Assembly (NCBI RefSeq): GCF_004379255.2 | Contig: NC_056049.1 | Coordinates: 8,432,001-8,496,000, forward strand | DNA from: Salvia splendens | Taxonomy: Eukaryota > Streptophyta > Magnoliopsida > Lamiales > Lamiaceae | Direction of reading: 5' to 3' | Length of the DNA: 64,000 nucleotides | In this document: piece by piece, positions 22,070-33,698 of the stretch | Position numbering within the stretch: position 1 is the first letter of the stretch | Layout of the letters: every line of letters starts with the position of its first letter | Program-made: the position numbers and the translations under genes | The notes under the pieces: generated by a model | What the model was told of the DNA's origin: nothing | Databases searched by the model: none | The model's input: only the letters and a program-made list of their open reading frames with translations

Positions 22070-22203
22070 TTAGTGATCACCGGGCAATGATTTGATGATG
22101 TCCGAGTCACCAGGATCAACAATGCTGAGGCATGAAACACGGAAGCACTTCCCAAAAGCAGTTCCCAAGTCGACATTGTTTCCGTTGTAATGGTGAAGTT
22201 TGT
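22070..22203 (-). pseudogene. RPL30: 60S ribosomal protein eL30 C-terminal fragment
   Basis: Minus-strand translation gives [16 protein letters not shown], then [19 protein letters not shown], then LPGDH and a stop at 22070-22072. This is the C-terminal end of eukaryotic ribosomal protein eL30, whose usual form has [12 protein letters not shown]: Cys to Phe and Tyr to Cys changes are visible. Upstream of HHYNG the similarity stops abruptly. The corresponding N-terminal exons are not found in the next 240 bp, where a Harbinger unit begins at 22449. With about 43 of roughly 112 residues left it is a gene fragment. It could be a truncated duplicate or a fragment moved by a transposon. Confidence 0.75.
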
Positions 22204-22448
22204 TGACAATATTTTACATTTCATCCCTGAATGAAAAATTACGATCAAGATTTTTGGATATTTAATTAATTAGATGCAAATACTAATATCAAATGATTGG
22301 ATACATGAAATATGTTTTGAATCAGATATTCCATAGATTATTTACCAAATTTTGAATACTGATATTCACGATTACCCGATTTGACACTCGGACGCATGAC
22401 CCAAAGACCATAGTAGCTCGGTGCATTGGATAATATTCCAACATCTAA

Positions 22449-24332
22449 GAGCATGCTTAACGCGGCGGGCTGGACCGCAGTTGGGTCCCGGCCCGCGTCA
22501 CGCGGCGTTGGAGACGAGCATTTTGCGGCTTGGGCCGGTCCCGGAGATGCGCCCGGGGTCTGGCCCGGCCCAGCGTTAATTGGTGTTCGGGCCTGACTGG
22601 GCCGCAACTTTAATTTTTTTAAAAATTTGAAAATTTATCTATAAATACCACTCCATCCATTTTCATATCCATTCAACTTCATTTCTCTCCCTAAAATTCG
22701 AAAAAATGCATCCTCGTCAAAGAGCAATCGAAGCTCAAATGGCCCGAATGTTAGAAGAGGCGATACCGGCAATCCAAGAAGAAATCAGCAATGAAGTGAA
22801 ACGCTACCAAGCTGCTGTTCAAGCGTGGAACGAACAACACGTCCGGGTACCACGTACTCAGATGTATATCCACCGAGACCGTGAACAAGCTGGTTTGCGG
22901 CTTTTCACAGATTATTTCTGTAGAGATCCTCGATGGAGTGATCAGATGTTCCGTCGCCGGTTCCGGATGCGGAGGCCTTTGTTCATGCGCATCGTCAACG
23001 CAGTTGTAGCTCGTGACTCGTATTTCAAGCAAACCACCGATGTTGTGGCCGGCAAAGTATATCGACTTTGCAGAAATGCACATGTGCCATATGTCAACTT
23101 GCTTATGGAACTACTTCGGACATGTTCGATGAGTATCTCCATGTAAGTGAGCATACTGGACGTGATTGCCTAGCTAAATTCTGTCGGGCAGTCATCGAAC
23201 CATTCAATGATACATACTTGAGAAAGCCAACGACCGACGACGCTAGGAAGTTGGTGAACATGCACGAGCGGACCCACGGCTTCCCGGGGATGCTGGGCAG
23301 CATCGACTGTATGTACTAGCAGTGGAAGAATTATCCAACGGCTTGGAGAGGATAATACACTAGCGGGCACAAGGGCACACATCCCACGATTATGTTGGAG
23401 GCCGTTGCCGACCAACGATTGTGGATCTGGCATGCCTAGTTTGGTGTTGCTGGGTCGAACAACAACCTCAATGTGTTGAACGAGTCTCCATTGTTCAACA
23501 ACTTGTGTGCCGGGCGAGCGCCGAACGTAGAGTTCACGGCCAACCACCGTCGGTATAGTATGTGGTACTATATGGCAGATGGGATCTACCCTCGATGGCT
23601 CGTGTTCGTGAAGACTATCACATGTCCGACAATGGATCGGAGGGCATTGTTTGCCCAAAAGCAAGAGGCGGCTCGGAAAGATGTGGAGCGTGCATTCGGA
23701 GTCCTCCAAGCACGGTGGGCTATTGTGAAGGGAGCGACCCGTGGTTGGCAGCGTCCACTAATCGCCGACATCATGTATGCATGTATCATAATGCATAACA
23801 TGATCATTGACGACGAGGAAGAAAATGTCACTTTGTGGAACGACGATCCGCTCTCCAGCACCGGGAGTAACTACACTGTCATCGCCCCGCCCGTGCAGGG
23901 CGTTCCTCCCGACATCCGCAATGTCATGGCCCGTTCAACTGCGATGCGCCAAGAAGAACTACACACTCGCCTCCAAGTCGATCTAATTGAAGAGATTTGG
24001 ACACGCACCAACGTTTTCCAGCATCGACGTTATGTTTTAATGATTTTTTTTGTACTTTTAATTTTCTATGTTGTAATTTTCAATTTCCGAATGAAGAACA
24101 ACTTTTCCTTGTTTTAAAATTTTCAGCATTTTTTATTTCACGCATAAAATATGTTGTAAATTGTGAATAGTTCAATTTAATAGTTGAGACCCGGGATGAG
24201 GCCTGCAGGGTTGAAACAGTTGTGGTCTGAGACTCAAATTTAAGGACAGTTGTGGTCTGAGACTCAAATTTAAGGAAATGATGACATGTAGGGGACTTGG
24301 GACCTGAAATGTAGATGAGTTTAATGATGCTC
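22449..24332 (+). mobile_element. Complete Harbinger unit carrying only the transposase gene
   Basis: The ends are GAGCATGCTTAACGCGG (left) and AGTTTAATGATGCTC (right), flanked by TAA at 22446-22448 and 24333-24335. It is 1884 bp, with a GC-rich left subterminal block, a TATA box (CTATAAATACC) near 22640 and one gene, the transposase. No Myb-like gene is present. The right tail contains a 30-bp tandem duplication of ACAGTTGTGGTCTGAGACTC at 24216-24275. Confidence 0.8.
22706..24117 (+). pseudogene. PIF/Harbinger transposase (DDE_Tnp_4 type), broken
   Basis: Nearly the whole length of a plant Harbinger transposase is recognisable, starting MHPRQRAIEAQM. Order: YIHRDREQAG, FRRRFRMRRPLFMRI (DNA-binding N-terminal part), HERTHGFPGMLGSIDCM with the first catalytic Asp, FGVAGSNNNLNVL where the second Asp is normally found (usual form SNND), then DVERAFGVLQARWAIV with the catalytic Glu, and MHNMIIDDE. 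A frame shift lies near 23070. In-frame stops follow CMY at 23317-23319, near 23356 and near 23440. With an Asn at the second Asp position, the enzyme is dead. The gene would cut and paste Harbinger DNA together with a Myb-like partner, which this element lacks. Confidence 0.85.
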
Positions 24333-24366
24333 TAATGGATTACGATTAAAATTAAGTTGACCCTAA

Positions 24367-24676
24367 GGACCCGTTTTATAGGTGATAAACCAAGGTTAAG
24401 GTTGGTGGGACCCACCACAATCCAATGTTTGATACAAATTTTCAGCCTGGATAAATGCAATCCAAGGCCCGAAAAAAATTGCGGCGGCCCGCCAGGCCCG
24501 CGTGAATAGTGCCCGTTTTCACTATTGGGCTTAGTTAATGTGACCCACAAAATTTGTGGGTTTATTTTATCCTCTTGTGGGTTTATTTTATCCTACATAA
24601 ATCCTACATTTGGCCCGAAAATTTTATCCTATGTTAATCCTCTTGCTATAACCCACTCACTCTATAAAACGGGTCC
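24367..24676. mobile_element. Harbinger/Tourist-type MITE
   Basis: 310 bp bounded by GGACCCGTTTTATAG and its exact inverse CTATAAAACGGGTCC, flanked by TAA on both sides (24364-24366 and 24677-24679). Non-coding. It contains a tandem GTGGGTTTATTTTATCCT near 24558-24594. Confidence 0.75.
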
Positions 24677-24749
24677 TAAATGAAAATATTATCCAAAATC
24701 TAAAGGACTCCGAATAAAATTGCAAAAATTTCAAACCGGTAGGCTGGTT

Positions 24750-25268
24750 AAATGAAAAGAGAACAAAATCAACTAACACACACACTCCCGCTCACACACT
24801 CACACACTCACACACTCACACAGACAGTCCTGACTCCTCTCACCGTCACACCAGTAAACAACTGTCCACCTAGAGTCCTCCACCACCACTCACCGTCATC
24901 CCCTACCGGCATAATCCTATCTAAACTCATTATTCTGCCTTCCGCCACCGCACCGCCGCTAATTTTAACAATTTTCCGATCAAAAAACGAGACACACAGC
25001 AACAATTAGAAAAAGGGGAAAAAAGGAGGAAAAACAGAAACCGAATATTTTGACCCGACCTGACTGCCTGCGTGACTCCTCCATTTACCAGCTCACTCTT
25101 CTCTCTGTCTCTAGAAACGATTTCTATATTTCCACGTAGGCATATGTTTCTCCAATTTTCCTCCAGTTGACTCGAAAGCAACCAGCTCAGTAGAGAGAGA
25201 AAAAATGGTGAAGCTCGTCGCACAAAATCAGGCGAATTGAGGTCGTGGGGAAATTCTTTCTGACTCGG
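24750..25268 (+). promoter_or_regulatory. Promoter and 5' leader region of the SCAI-family gene, with a uORF
   Basis: A CACACTCA microsatellite lies at about 24776-24826, followed by C-rich then purine-rich sequence typical of a plant gene leader. A short upstream ORF, ATG at 25205 to TGA at 25238-25240 (11 codons, MVKLVAQNQAN), ends 28 nt before the main ATG at 25269. No clear TATA box was picked. The uORF could lower or regulate translation; that is inference. Confidence 0.45.
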
Positions 25269-28200
25269 ATGTCGAGAGAGGAAGACGCACCGAAGACATT
25301 CCGCGTTCTCGTGGAGAACGCGGAGCGGAAGTTCGCGCGCGTGCGCGACGCGCCGCTGCATCCCTACTGCGGGAGCGGACCGCAGTACGGCCACTTCTTC
25401 CACAAGGTTTTCAAGGCGTATATGCGGCTGTGGAAGTACCAGCAGGAAAATAGGGCTAAATTGACGGAATCGGGCCTCCAGCGCTGGGAGATTGGGGAGA
25501 TCGCTTCGCGAATCGGCCAACTCTATTTCTACCAGTATTTGAGGACTAGCGAGACTCGGTTTCTTCTCGAAGCCTACATATTCTACGAGGCGATTTTCAA
25601 TAGGAGGTATTTCGACGGCTCGACCAAGGATCGAGGGGTTAGGTTTAAGGAATTGAGGTTCTACGCCAGGTTCCTTATGGTCTCCTTGATTATGAATCAT
25701 GTCGAGATGGTGAAGCTCCTTGTTCAGAGGTTTAAGGATCTCGTCGATGACAGTAGAGTTAATTTTCGGGTAATTATTTGGTACTCTTTCCTTTTGAGAT
25801 TCGAGTTTCTCTAAATTTGTGATATAATTGGTCTGAGCATCTCATTCAGATGTGTTGCCCTTTCTACAATCAATTGTTTTCCATAGGTTAATCGTTTCCT
25901 TGCTTGATTAGAAATTGTGATTCTCTTCGGTGTGTGGGGCTCGTTCATCATTAATTCTTCCATAGTACTGTAATTAGCTAGTAGGAGTATTTTACTATTT
26001 TTCACCTGGCTATTACCGGGAAATTTTGTGCAAATCGTGATGCTATGTTTTTCTGGTGAAGTCAATGGACTAGTTTGGCTTGAGTTGTGGACATATATGG
26101 TTAGCTGTTGAAAACCTAGAAAATTTGGGGTATATTTGCTTACATCTATATATAGTGGCAAGGATGAAATTAACCTTACCTATTTGTAAGAGCAGGTACA
26201 AATGTATCTACAGTGCCTTAATAAGTACTCCTACATAATTGTTGTTAAAATCTTTTGTATAATTTGTATAACTGGTCTGCTTTGTTCTCCTTCGACGATC
26301 TAAATGCATAATTTTGTAATTAAACAATGTTCCTTTAGTAGAATATAGTCTAACTGTATAAAGGCAATGGTGGTGCACTTATGTTCTAGTTACACTGGGA
26401 AAGAAATTATTAAATAGTCATGCACTCTCGAAGGTCTTTGTCTCATCTCCAGTAATATTTGGCCTTAGTAAATTCAAAGTTTATGTTCATATTATTAAAT
26501 TTGTTTCCACAAGGTCTGTCTTTTTTCGGTCTCAGGTAATTTGTTTGCCATGATAACAAGTCTGGTTTTACTCATATGCAGTTTGTAAAATTTTATTTCA
26601 TTCTTTAATCACCTATGAGCAAATCATACACAATTTGATATCCATATAAAGCATTCCAAGTTCTGTATGCATATCTAATTTATGGTATGGCTTTTCATGT
26701 GAACATTGATAAACTTTGCTGCATAACTGTGTAACCAACAGTATAGTTTCTCGTATAGGGTACCAACTTCAAAGAATGGAGGTTGGTGGTCCAAGAAATC
26801 ATGCGGTTTACAGAAGCTGATTCAGGTAGCACCAGTTCTAGGCCATTGCGCTATACTGTCATGTTTGATTCATATCCAGCCTCACTTCCGTATGTGGCCC
26901 GATTTCACGCTAAGAGACTTTTGAAGTTTAGAGATGCACTGCTGACCAGTTATCACAAAAATGAGGTAATACATATATGGTTTTTCAGATTTTTGGCTGT
27001 TACATTCGCAAAGTTGAAATCATATAACACTTTGAGCAATGCACTCTATATGGCATGTCAGGTTAAATTTGCAGAACTCACTTTAGATACTTTTAGAATG
27101 CTGCAATCTTTGGAATGGGAACCCAGTGGATCTTTCTACCAGAAGCACCCTGTTGAACCGAGGGAGAATGGTGGACCAGCTGATCATTCTGTTACCTCAG
27201 GATTGATAGATGTAAATTTGATGGCAGATATGACAGATCCCAATCTACCTCCAAATCCTAAAAAAGCTGTTCTCTACCGTCCATCTGTGACTCAGTTGAT
27301 AGCTGTGAGTTATAGAATCCTGGCCTTATAGTTTAGCTTTTTTGTGTTATAGTTATGCATGAAATTAGATCTTGACTGAAAGTTTGAACTCGAACTGTAA
27401 CCCTTTGAAAGCCATAAGTTTCAGCTTATGAGCACTTCACCTCAAATTCTGACCATGGCCATTTTCCAGGTGATTGCAGCAATTTGTGAGGAACTTCCAA
27501 CAGATAGTGTTATGCTCTTATACTTGTCTGCTGCAGGTTTCGTATCACTAAATTACTGATTGCTTATCTGAGCTTGATATAATCTTGCTGGCTGACATTG
27601 TCTTCCATATCAGGGAATTCTGGTCATTCTAGTACTTCACAAGTGGAAAATAATGAGATTACAAGAAAATCTTCTCTGCCCAGTGCCTCTGCCAACAACC
27701 ATCGTGAACAGAGGAATGGTTTTTATGAAAATCATATTACTACAAAGGGGCATTCAAATCTATATTATGAGGATTATTTAGTGTTAGGTCCAAGCAGAAA
27801 TGGAAGTATGTTTTCAAAAATTGCTTATTTTTGTTCTTCTCCAATCTCCACATTATGATATTATAACCGAAAATAGTTTAATTATGTTTTCTGTTCTTAG
27901 CTTATGACCTTGTGTTTGTGATACAGGTTCAAATATCCTCTTCCCTGGTGATCTGATTCCTTTTACTAGGAGGCCTCTTTTCCTGATAATAGATAGTAAT
28001 AACAGCCATGCATTCAAGGCAGGTTTGTTAGAACTTTGTAGAGTGATTTTAATCGAAGCATTTACTTAGCAATGAACTGTATATCTCAGAGAAGTTTTAA
28101 TGCTCCAGAACTGTTGGTATGTTGATATTCAGCAATATCAGCTAACCATTTCTCTTAACATTTTTTTGTAGATTTTTACACAAACTTGTGCTCATGGAAT

Positions 28201-29765
28201 TTCCAGAAAAAAATCTTTTACTTAATCTGTTGTTAATTTGTACTATGTTTGTAGCTCCAATATAGGTGATGTTATCTGTTAAACATCATGTAGAACGAAC
28301 AGGACAAAATGTTTGGCACAAAAACTGAACTTTGAAGTAAATGTTCCCGTGTTTGCTAGTCCCTGCAAGCCAATTACATGCATTAAAATTGAGTTTGAAA
28401 CTAACTACTCACTAGTTTCTCCTTTGTTAGTATGATACACTGTCGATTTCCCTATGCCTCTTTTGGCTGAGGTTCTAGGCCTGCCTGTCTATGCTTAGCC
28501 CAGAGGCAGTTTCCAGTAGTTGTGGTTTAGTACATCCTTTAACATTTGCCGAACTAAACTAATTGCTACTAATATAAATGAAGCAAGTTCTTCATACCTT
28601 CACCGGTGATTCTGAAAATTGGTTTGGAAGTACCAATTTTTTTGTTAGGCGCTGACATGCAAAATGGTAATCAGGTTTTACGTGGAGCAGAAAGGGGTGA
28701 ACCTGTTGCTTTGTTTCTTTCTCCTTTGAGACCTTCATTCAAGAATTCGAGTGTTATTGACTCGGCACGCCATGGAAGTCAGTTCACATTCTTCCTGACT
28801 ACTCCTTTACTGGCCTTCGGCCAGCTAGTTGATTTTAACCTAACAGAAGATGACAAGGTCAATGAACTTTTGATCAGTAATTCTCTTCAGAATTTGGCTC
28901 CTTTACTATCTAGCTGATTCTGGTAAATGATCTTTTTTTTTTCAGAATATGTCCAACAGCACAGAAAGCATCCTCTCCTCTGCTTTCTCCAAATGGGAGC
29001 AAATTCTCTGTACTTCAACTGATCTGGACCTTGTCTGGGCTCAACTTTTGTCTGATCCATTTCTTCGCCGGCTTATTCTGAGGTACTTGGTTTCTGTCTC
29101 CAACCATCCATGTGATCAACTTAGTTTATTTTATAGTAGTTTTCAATTTTGTCAGTGACGAGTTAAAATAAGAGGCCTTGGCAAATGAACTAATTTATTC
29201 TAATAGTTTTCAGTATCTTTTGAACCCATACTTTGTCATCATTAATAATGGTGCCATCTACGAACTAGTACCAAGTCTCTTTAGTCGCTTCGAAACTGAA
29301 CTATGATAATTATACATCTTCAACCATATGCCTTGACTGAATTAATAACATCTTCTAGGCATTATCTCCGAGGTACATGCAAAGTTCAGAATATTTAGTG
29401 ATTTTTCGGAACATGCCCCCTTTAGAACATGTTATGGCCTTCAAACTTAGTTTTCTCGAACTTGGTTATTTTCTTCCTGAGGCATCCTAGACATGATTTT
29501 TTGATCTAAGACATGTTTATCTTGAACTTGGTACTTTATACAACAGCGTAACTTGGTAATTGTAATGTTCTTTCATTTCTCCAGATTCATATTCTGCCGC
29601 GCTGTTCTTACTCTGTTTTGCAAAAGAGAGGAGGGCGGCCAATATTTACCTATTTGTATACCTGAACTTCCGAGTTCAGTATCTGCCAACTCCAAAGCTG
29701 TGCAACCTGCAATCACCCAACTCGCGAATAACCTCAAGGTCACAGACTGCTTTAGATCCCTTTAA
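25269..29765 (+). CDS. SCAI: SCAI-family protein, nine exons, 600 aa
   Basis: Exons: 25269-25769, 26759-26965, 27062-27304, 27470-27536, 27614-27805, 27927-28018, 28675-28857, 28946-29082, 29585-29765. The phases join without a stop to 600 residues, close to the 606 of human SCAI. Exon 1 has FRVLVENAERKFARVRD, FFHKVFKAYMRLWKYQQE and LQRWEIGEIASRIGQLY; exon 2 has EWRLVVQEIMRF and PLRYTVMFD; exon 3 ends PSVTQLIA; exon 6 has RRPLFLIIDSNNSHAFK; exons 8-9 have LLSDPFLRRLILRFIFCRAV. These are family hallmarks. In animals SCAI represses MKL/SRF transcription and acts with 53BP1 in DNA repair; the plant role is unclear. ATG 25269 is chosen because the upstream ATG 25205 stops after 11 codons. All introns are GT-AG except intron 6 (28019-28674), which needs a GC donor. 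The segment coded by exon 5 is Ser/Asn-rich and poorly conserved. Confidence 0.93.
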
Positions 29766-30860
29766 CTACTTATAAAAGGGACTACTAAACTGTATATTGG
29801 AGTATGATAGAATCGTACAATATGCCACCTCCTGGGAGAAATACTTTGACTACCTACAGTTAAGTTACACGAGCAGTATGTGATGGTAATCGATAGTCTC
29901 GGGCCATTGGTTTCTTAGAGGCAATGAACAGTACCAGATGGTTGGTCAAAGTCATGCATAGTGTCGGTGTGGCTGAGTTGATGGTTTGTTAGCAAGTTGG
30001 GGTCTCTGAGTTTTATAGTTTGTTAAATTATCACAAAAATTAGGAGTAATTGTTCATAACTTTTGTAAAACAGAATGAAGTAGGTGTTGAGGTTTTCCAT
30101 TTTTGTATATCCATTTGTTTTATTCTGTCTAGCCATGACTTACTTGGGTTCTAATAACTGGTGTGTATTTGAGCATTTGGTGCATAGTTGATGGAACTTA
30201 TGTAAGATTACCAATGTGAACTGAAATATTCATGATTCATTATACAGTTTAAAATTGTGGTTATTGCTCTCTTTTATGTGTGTAAAATTAGGTTTGGATT
30301 CAATGCAAATGTCGGATGTAAGCCTCATTAAACTCAAATGAATCAAATATGCTTTTTTTGTGTAGTTTTTCATTTATAACTGCAACATGGCTTGTTGATT
30401 TCTAATACTAATATAATTTTGACGAATTGAATTGTCAACATGCATTATAAAATCCTACTATTAACATAAGCTTGCGACACTTCCAATCATGAATCAGCAC
30501 ACAAATTAACTGTATCGATTTTTAGTTGTCCAACCCTATATGTCAAAACCTACCATCCGTGCATCGCATCAGCAATTATGCTAGTATCATAAAATCCCCA
30601 ATTTTCCTACACATTAGAATGTTTTACGAATACATAATTTCATAAAATTTTCGATTAGAATTTAGAATGTCTCCAATTACACTATTACGTGGAATCAAGT
30701 ACTTAAAAATATATGTGTAATTTTTTAATCTAATTTTATTTATTTATAATTTTGATTAAATAAAACTAAGTTAATCACATGGAGTATGATTAAAAATTAA
30801 TTAAATTGTGCAAAATAATTTACATAATTGAAATTAATAAAAAGAACATAATTGAAGTCA
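29766..30860. other. 3' flank of the SCAI-family gene
   Basis: Includes the 3' untranslated region and AT-rich DNA. No second gene or repeat end recognised. Confidence 0.45.
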
Positions 30861-30869
30861 TTCTTATTG

Positions 30870-31345
30870 GATTTTCGCATTTCCTTATCTCCTCACAAGA
30901 AGATGTGATCAACGTCTTTCCCTTGCACTTGGGCGTCTTTAGACCCGTTGGGCAGCTTCTACTCGGCGCAATCCTTGCACTTGCGTCCTCATTCTTGATC
31001 TTCCACTTGTTGTGTATTGTATGTTCCTAGCGATTTGTTCTCTTCTATCCGTCATGGCCCGATCCTCTATTGCCCGACTACTTCTTGTAGTTGTGCACCT
31101 TCTCCCAAGTCTTGAAGTACTTAAAGACCTACTTGTTCTTGATATTAATCAAATCCGTCTCACACTGGTTGTTCTTCTATTGCGACTGCACATGGTTGTA
31201 GATGGTGCATACCTTATGTACCTTTATGGTGTACCACATTATATATCAATTGTTTTTTTTACCAAAAAGTCCATACCATTTTCGGAGTCAACAACATGGT
31301 CTTCGTTAATGTCAACATATAGCACTCGAAAATCCTTTTTGTTTT
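30870..31345 (-). pseudogene. Possible Harbinger ORF1 (Myb-like) remnant
   Basis: Minus-strand translation contains, with stops, TDLINIKNK, FKYFKTWEKVHNYKK, then a basic stretch. The middle resembles the FKYVDVWEVVKDEERW motif of the Myb-like gene at 7684 and of NAM-associated/Myb-like transposon proteins. No element ends were found. The Copia element inserted just beyond it at 31372. The match is short. Confidence 0.35.
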
Positions 31346-31371
31346 GTCTGCTGAGTATACAATGTAATGTG

Positions 31372-31780
31372 TGAAAGATTAATGGGCTAGATTAGATTAA
31401 TAGGAAATAATTCTATTGGGCTTGGTCCAATGTTGCAATTATTCTATTATATATATCCTCTATTGTAGAGAACACAATATAGAAAACCTAATTCTCTAAG
31501 AGAGAAAAGCGGCGCTACGTTCAACAGAGATTTCCTAGCTTTCTCTATAGAACGATTGTACCGAGGAATTGTTCCTGCATCGGATCAGAATACGCGTGGA
31601 CCTCGATAGTAGTGGATTCAACTTGCAGGATACAATCGTAGAAGAAGAACAACACAACAAGTAAGATTTAGTTCGTTGTGTGTTACGTGCTCAACTTGCA
31701 ATATGATTATGAATCTAGATCTGTTATTCTTGTCTGCAATTTCCGCTTCGCTCATTAGATGAATACAAGAATTACTAACA
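31372..31780 (+). repeat. Left LTR of the Copia element
   Basis: 409 bp, TGAAAGATTAATGGG to ATTACTAACA. It contains TATATATATCC, a likely TATA box about 75 bp into the LTR. Four base differences from the right LTR. Confidence 0.95.
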
Positions 31781-31781
31781 G

Positions 31782-31793
31782 TGGTATCAGAGC
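31782..31793 (+). promoter_or_regulatory. Primer-binding site for initiator Met-tRNA
   Basis: TGGTATCAGAGC, complementary to the 3' end of plant initiator methionine tRNA, the usual primer for Copia reverse transcription. It sits one base after the left LTR. Confidence 0.9.
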
Positions 31794-33698
31794 CCGGGGC
31801 TTGATTCATAATTAATTTTGTTTCCTAATTAATTTGTGGATGATTTTGGAAATCAAAACTCTGATTTGATTCATTTAATTGATCTGTGAAAATTATTCAA
31901 TTTTGAATGAATATGTATCTAGTTAGTTTCGAACTGACGATATAATATATTAATTAGATTAATAGATTGTGATTCTAAAAGTAAGGTGAAGATTTGCTGA
32001 TCAGATGCGCATTATATCTCGTGAATGAATCAGAGAATTGGATAAACCCATAATCCAAATTAATAATAATAATATATTTATTATTATGAGTATCAAGTAA
32101 TCTACTGCAACATCTTTACTTTTAAATAATGATATTCCACAACAATGTTGTTGCTGTGACTATTCATCGACTGTTCGAGCTGCGATTTCGGCGACTTTGC
32201 AGTAGCTGCTGAAGCTGGGGGAGAGCGATTGTGCCGTGGTCCTCGGCTTTGAGCCCATGGCGGCAGCGGTTGTCGCGGGGATCCTCGGCTTTGCGCCCAT
32301 GGCGGCGGTGAGTGGCGATGGGCTGCAGAGTTGGTGGAATAAATACGGCGTGAAGGCAGCACCACAGAGGGGCGTCTGTTCTTTTCCGAGAACCCTAGCG
32401 GGTTTTGAAGATCCGGGTCAGATCCGAATTGTGGTTTTGTTCACTGTAAATCACATTATTAATTTAGAATTAATAATATTAATCAAGCCAATAAATTATT
32501 TACTATCATTATTTTGAATAATAATAGTAAATTAGTTTTAATATTGTTTTAGAATTAATATTAAATATTTGTTTATATTAGTTTGGAATTGATATAAATT
32601 AGATGATGAATTAATTAATTGGATTAATGAGCTAGAATTTGTTAATATTATTATTTTTGGAATAATAAATAATATATGTGCTTGATGATGATTTGAAATT
32701 ATTACTTGATTTATAAATTTATTGATTTAGAATTAATATAGATTGGATTAGTTTCGTGAATTAGATTAACAAATTGGGACATAGTTATCATCTGGAAATG
32801 ATATATACTCCACAACACAATAATAATTTGGAATTAATATTAAATATGTATAATTATATTAATTTAGAATTAATAAAATTAAATCCACATTTAATTAGAG
32901 AATAAAATTTGATTTTATTCGGTGAGCATTATTTGATATCTTATGTGATAAGCATGCTATTTGATTTTATGTTTATTTTTTTAACTATAGTAGTTAGGGA
33001 CCGTTTTATTGTCTGGGTAGGCGGCGCCCAGTATGTGTAGTTCGTGTTATATTATGTCTGGGTAGGCGGCGCCCAGTATGTGTAGTCCGTGTTATACTAT
33101 GTCTGGGTAGGCGGCGCCCAGTAATTGTTTGAAGTTTAATATTGGATATTATATTCACAGAACTAGTATCACACTTTTCCCCACAAAATATAAGTCTTGT
33201 TTTGAAACAAACGCGTCGTCCATCACAATTGTTTGATGTTCCTAGTCTTTTCGACCACGAGTTTTACGCCCTCGCGTTTACTCTAAATCTACAAGGTTTA
33301 GGCTCATTCATAGATGCATGGTTGGCATCGTGTGATGGGGTTGACTTGCTTAAATTATTTTGAGTAGCCCTCGCAACCAGAATAATTTATGGACGTATAT
33401 TAATTGGATTAATAAACCAAGAATTGTAAAATTGTTGTTACAATTGGCTTGGAGGCCTACCTGGTGATATTATTGTAGTCATCAGCCCTCGCAGAGGCTG
33501 CAATAATATAGACTTGGATCTTGGACCACTAAAATTTATATTAGATATAAATTCGTATTTTATGTTTGGGGGACATAATATATGTTAAAATTAGTGGGAG
33601 CTAATCAATACAATAAACCCTTGTTTGATTAGTGATGCGATTGTGATCTTTGTATGCTTTTCTAATTTGCTTTTCGTTTTATTTTCTGTTCAGATAAT
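31794..33698 (+). other. Long Copia leader with GC island and 45-bp tandem repeats
   Basis: A 1.9-kb untranslated region, unusually long for Copia. 32160-32440 is a GC-rich island with two copies of CCTCGGCTTTGMGCCCATGG (about 32240 and 32282) and may be captured DNA. 33011-33125 holds a 45-bp unit starting GTCTGGGTAGGCGGCGCCCA at 33011, 33056 and 33101 (two full copies and a partial third). The rest is AT-rich. No gag frame is found in it. Confidence 0.7.

Noticed and set aside
22338..22607. Possible eL30 upstream exon (EYYPM-like peptide near 22430)
   Set aside because: Only about six matching residues in one frame; likely chance.
25245..25268. GTG-initiated N-terminal extension of SCAI (MGKFFLTR)
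   Set aside because: A plant nuclear gene should use ATG; the ATG at 25269 fits the family start.
26783..27331. Continuous ORF across SCAI exons 2-3
   Set aside because: The intron 26966-27061 happens to be open in frame, but its removal restores the conserved HKNEVKF...ELTLDTFRML sequence.
28606..28674. Coding sequence extending exon 7 upstream
   Set aside because: It is intron 6; a CAG acceptor at 28672-28674 gives the conserved junction.
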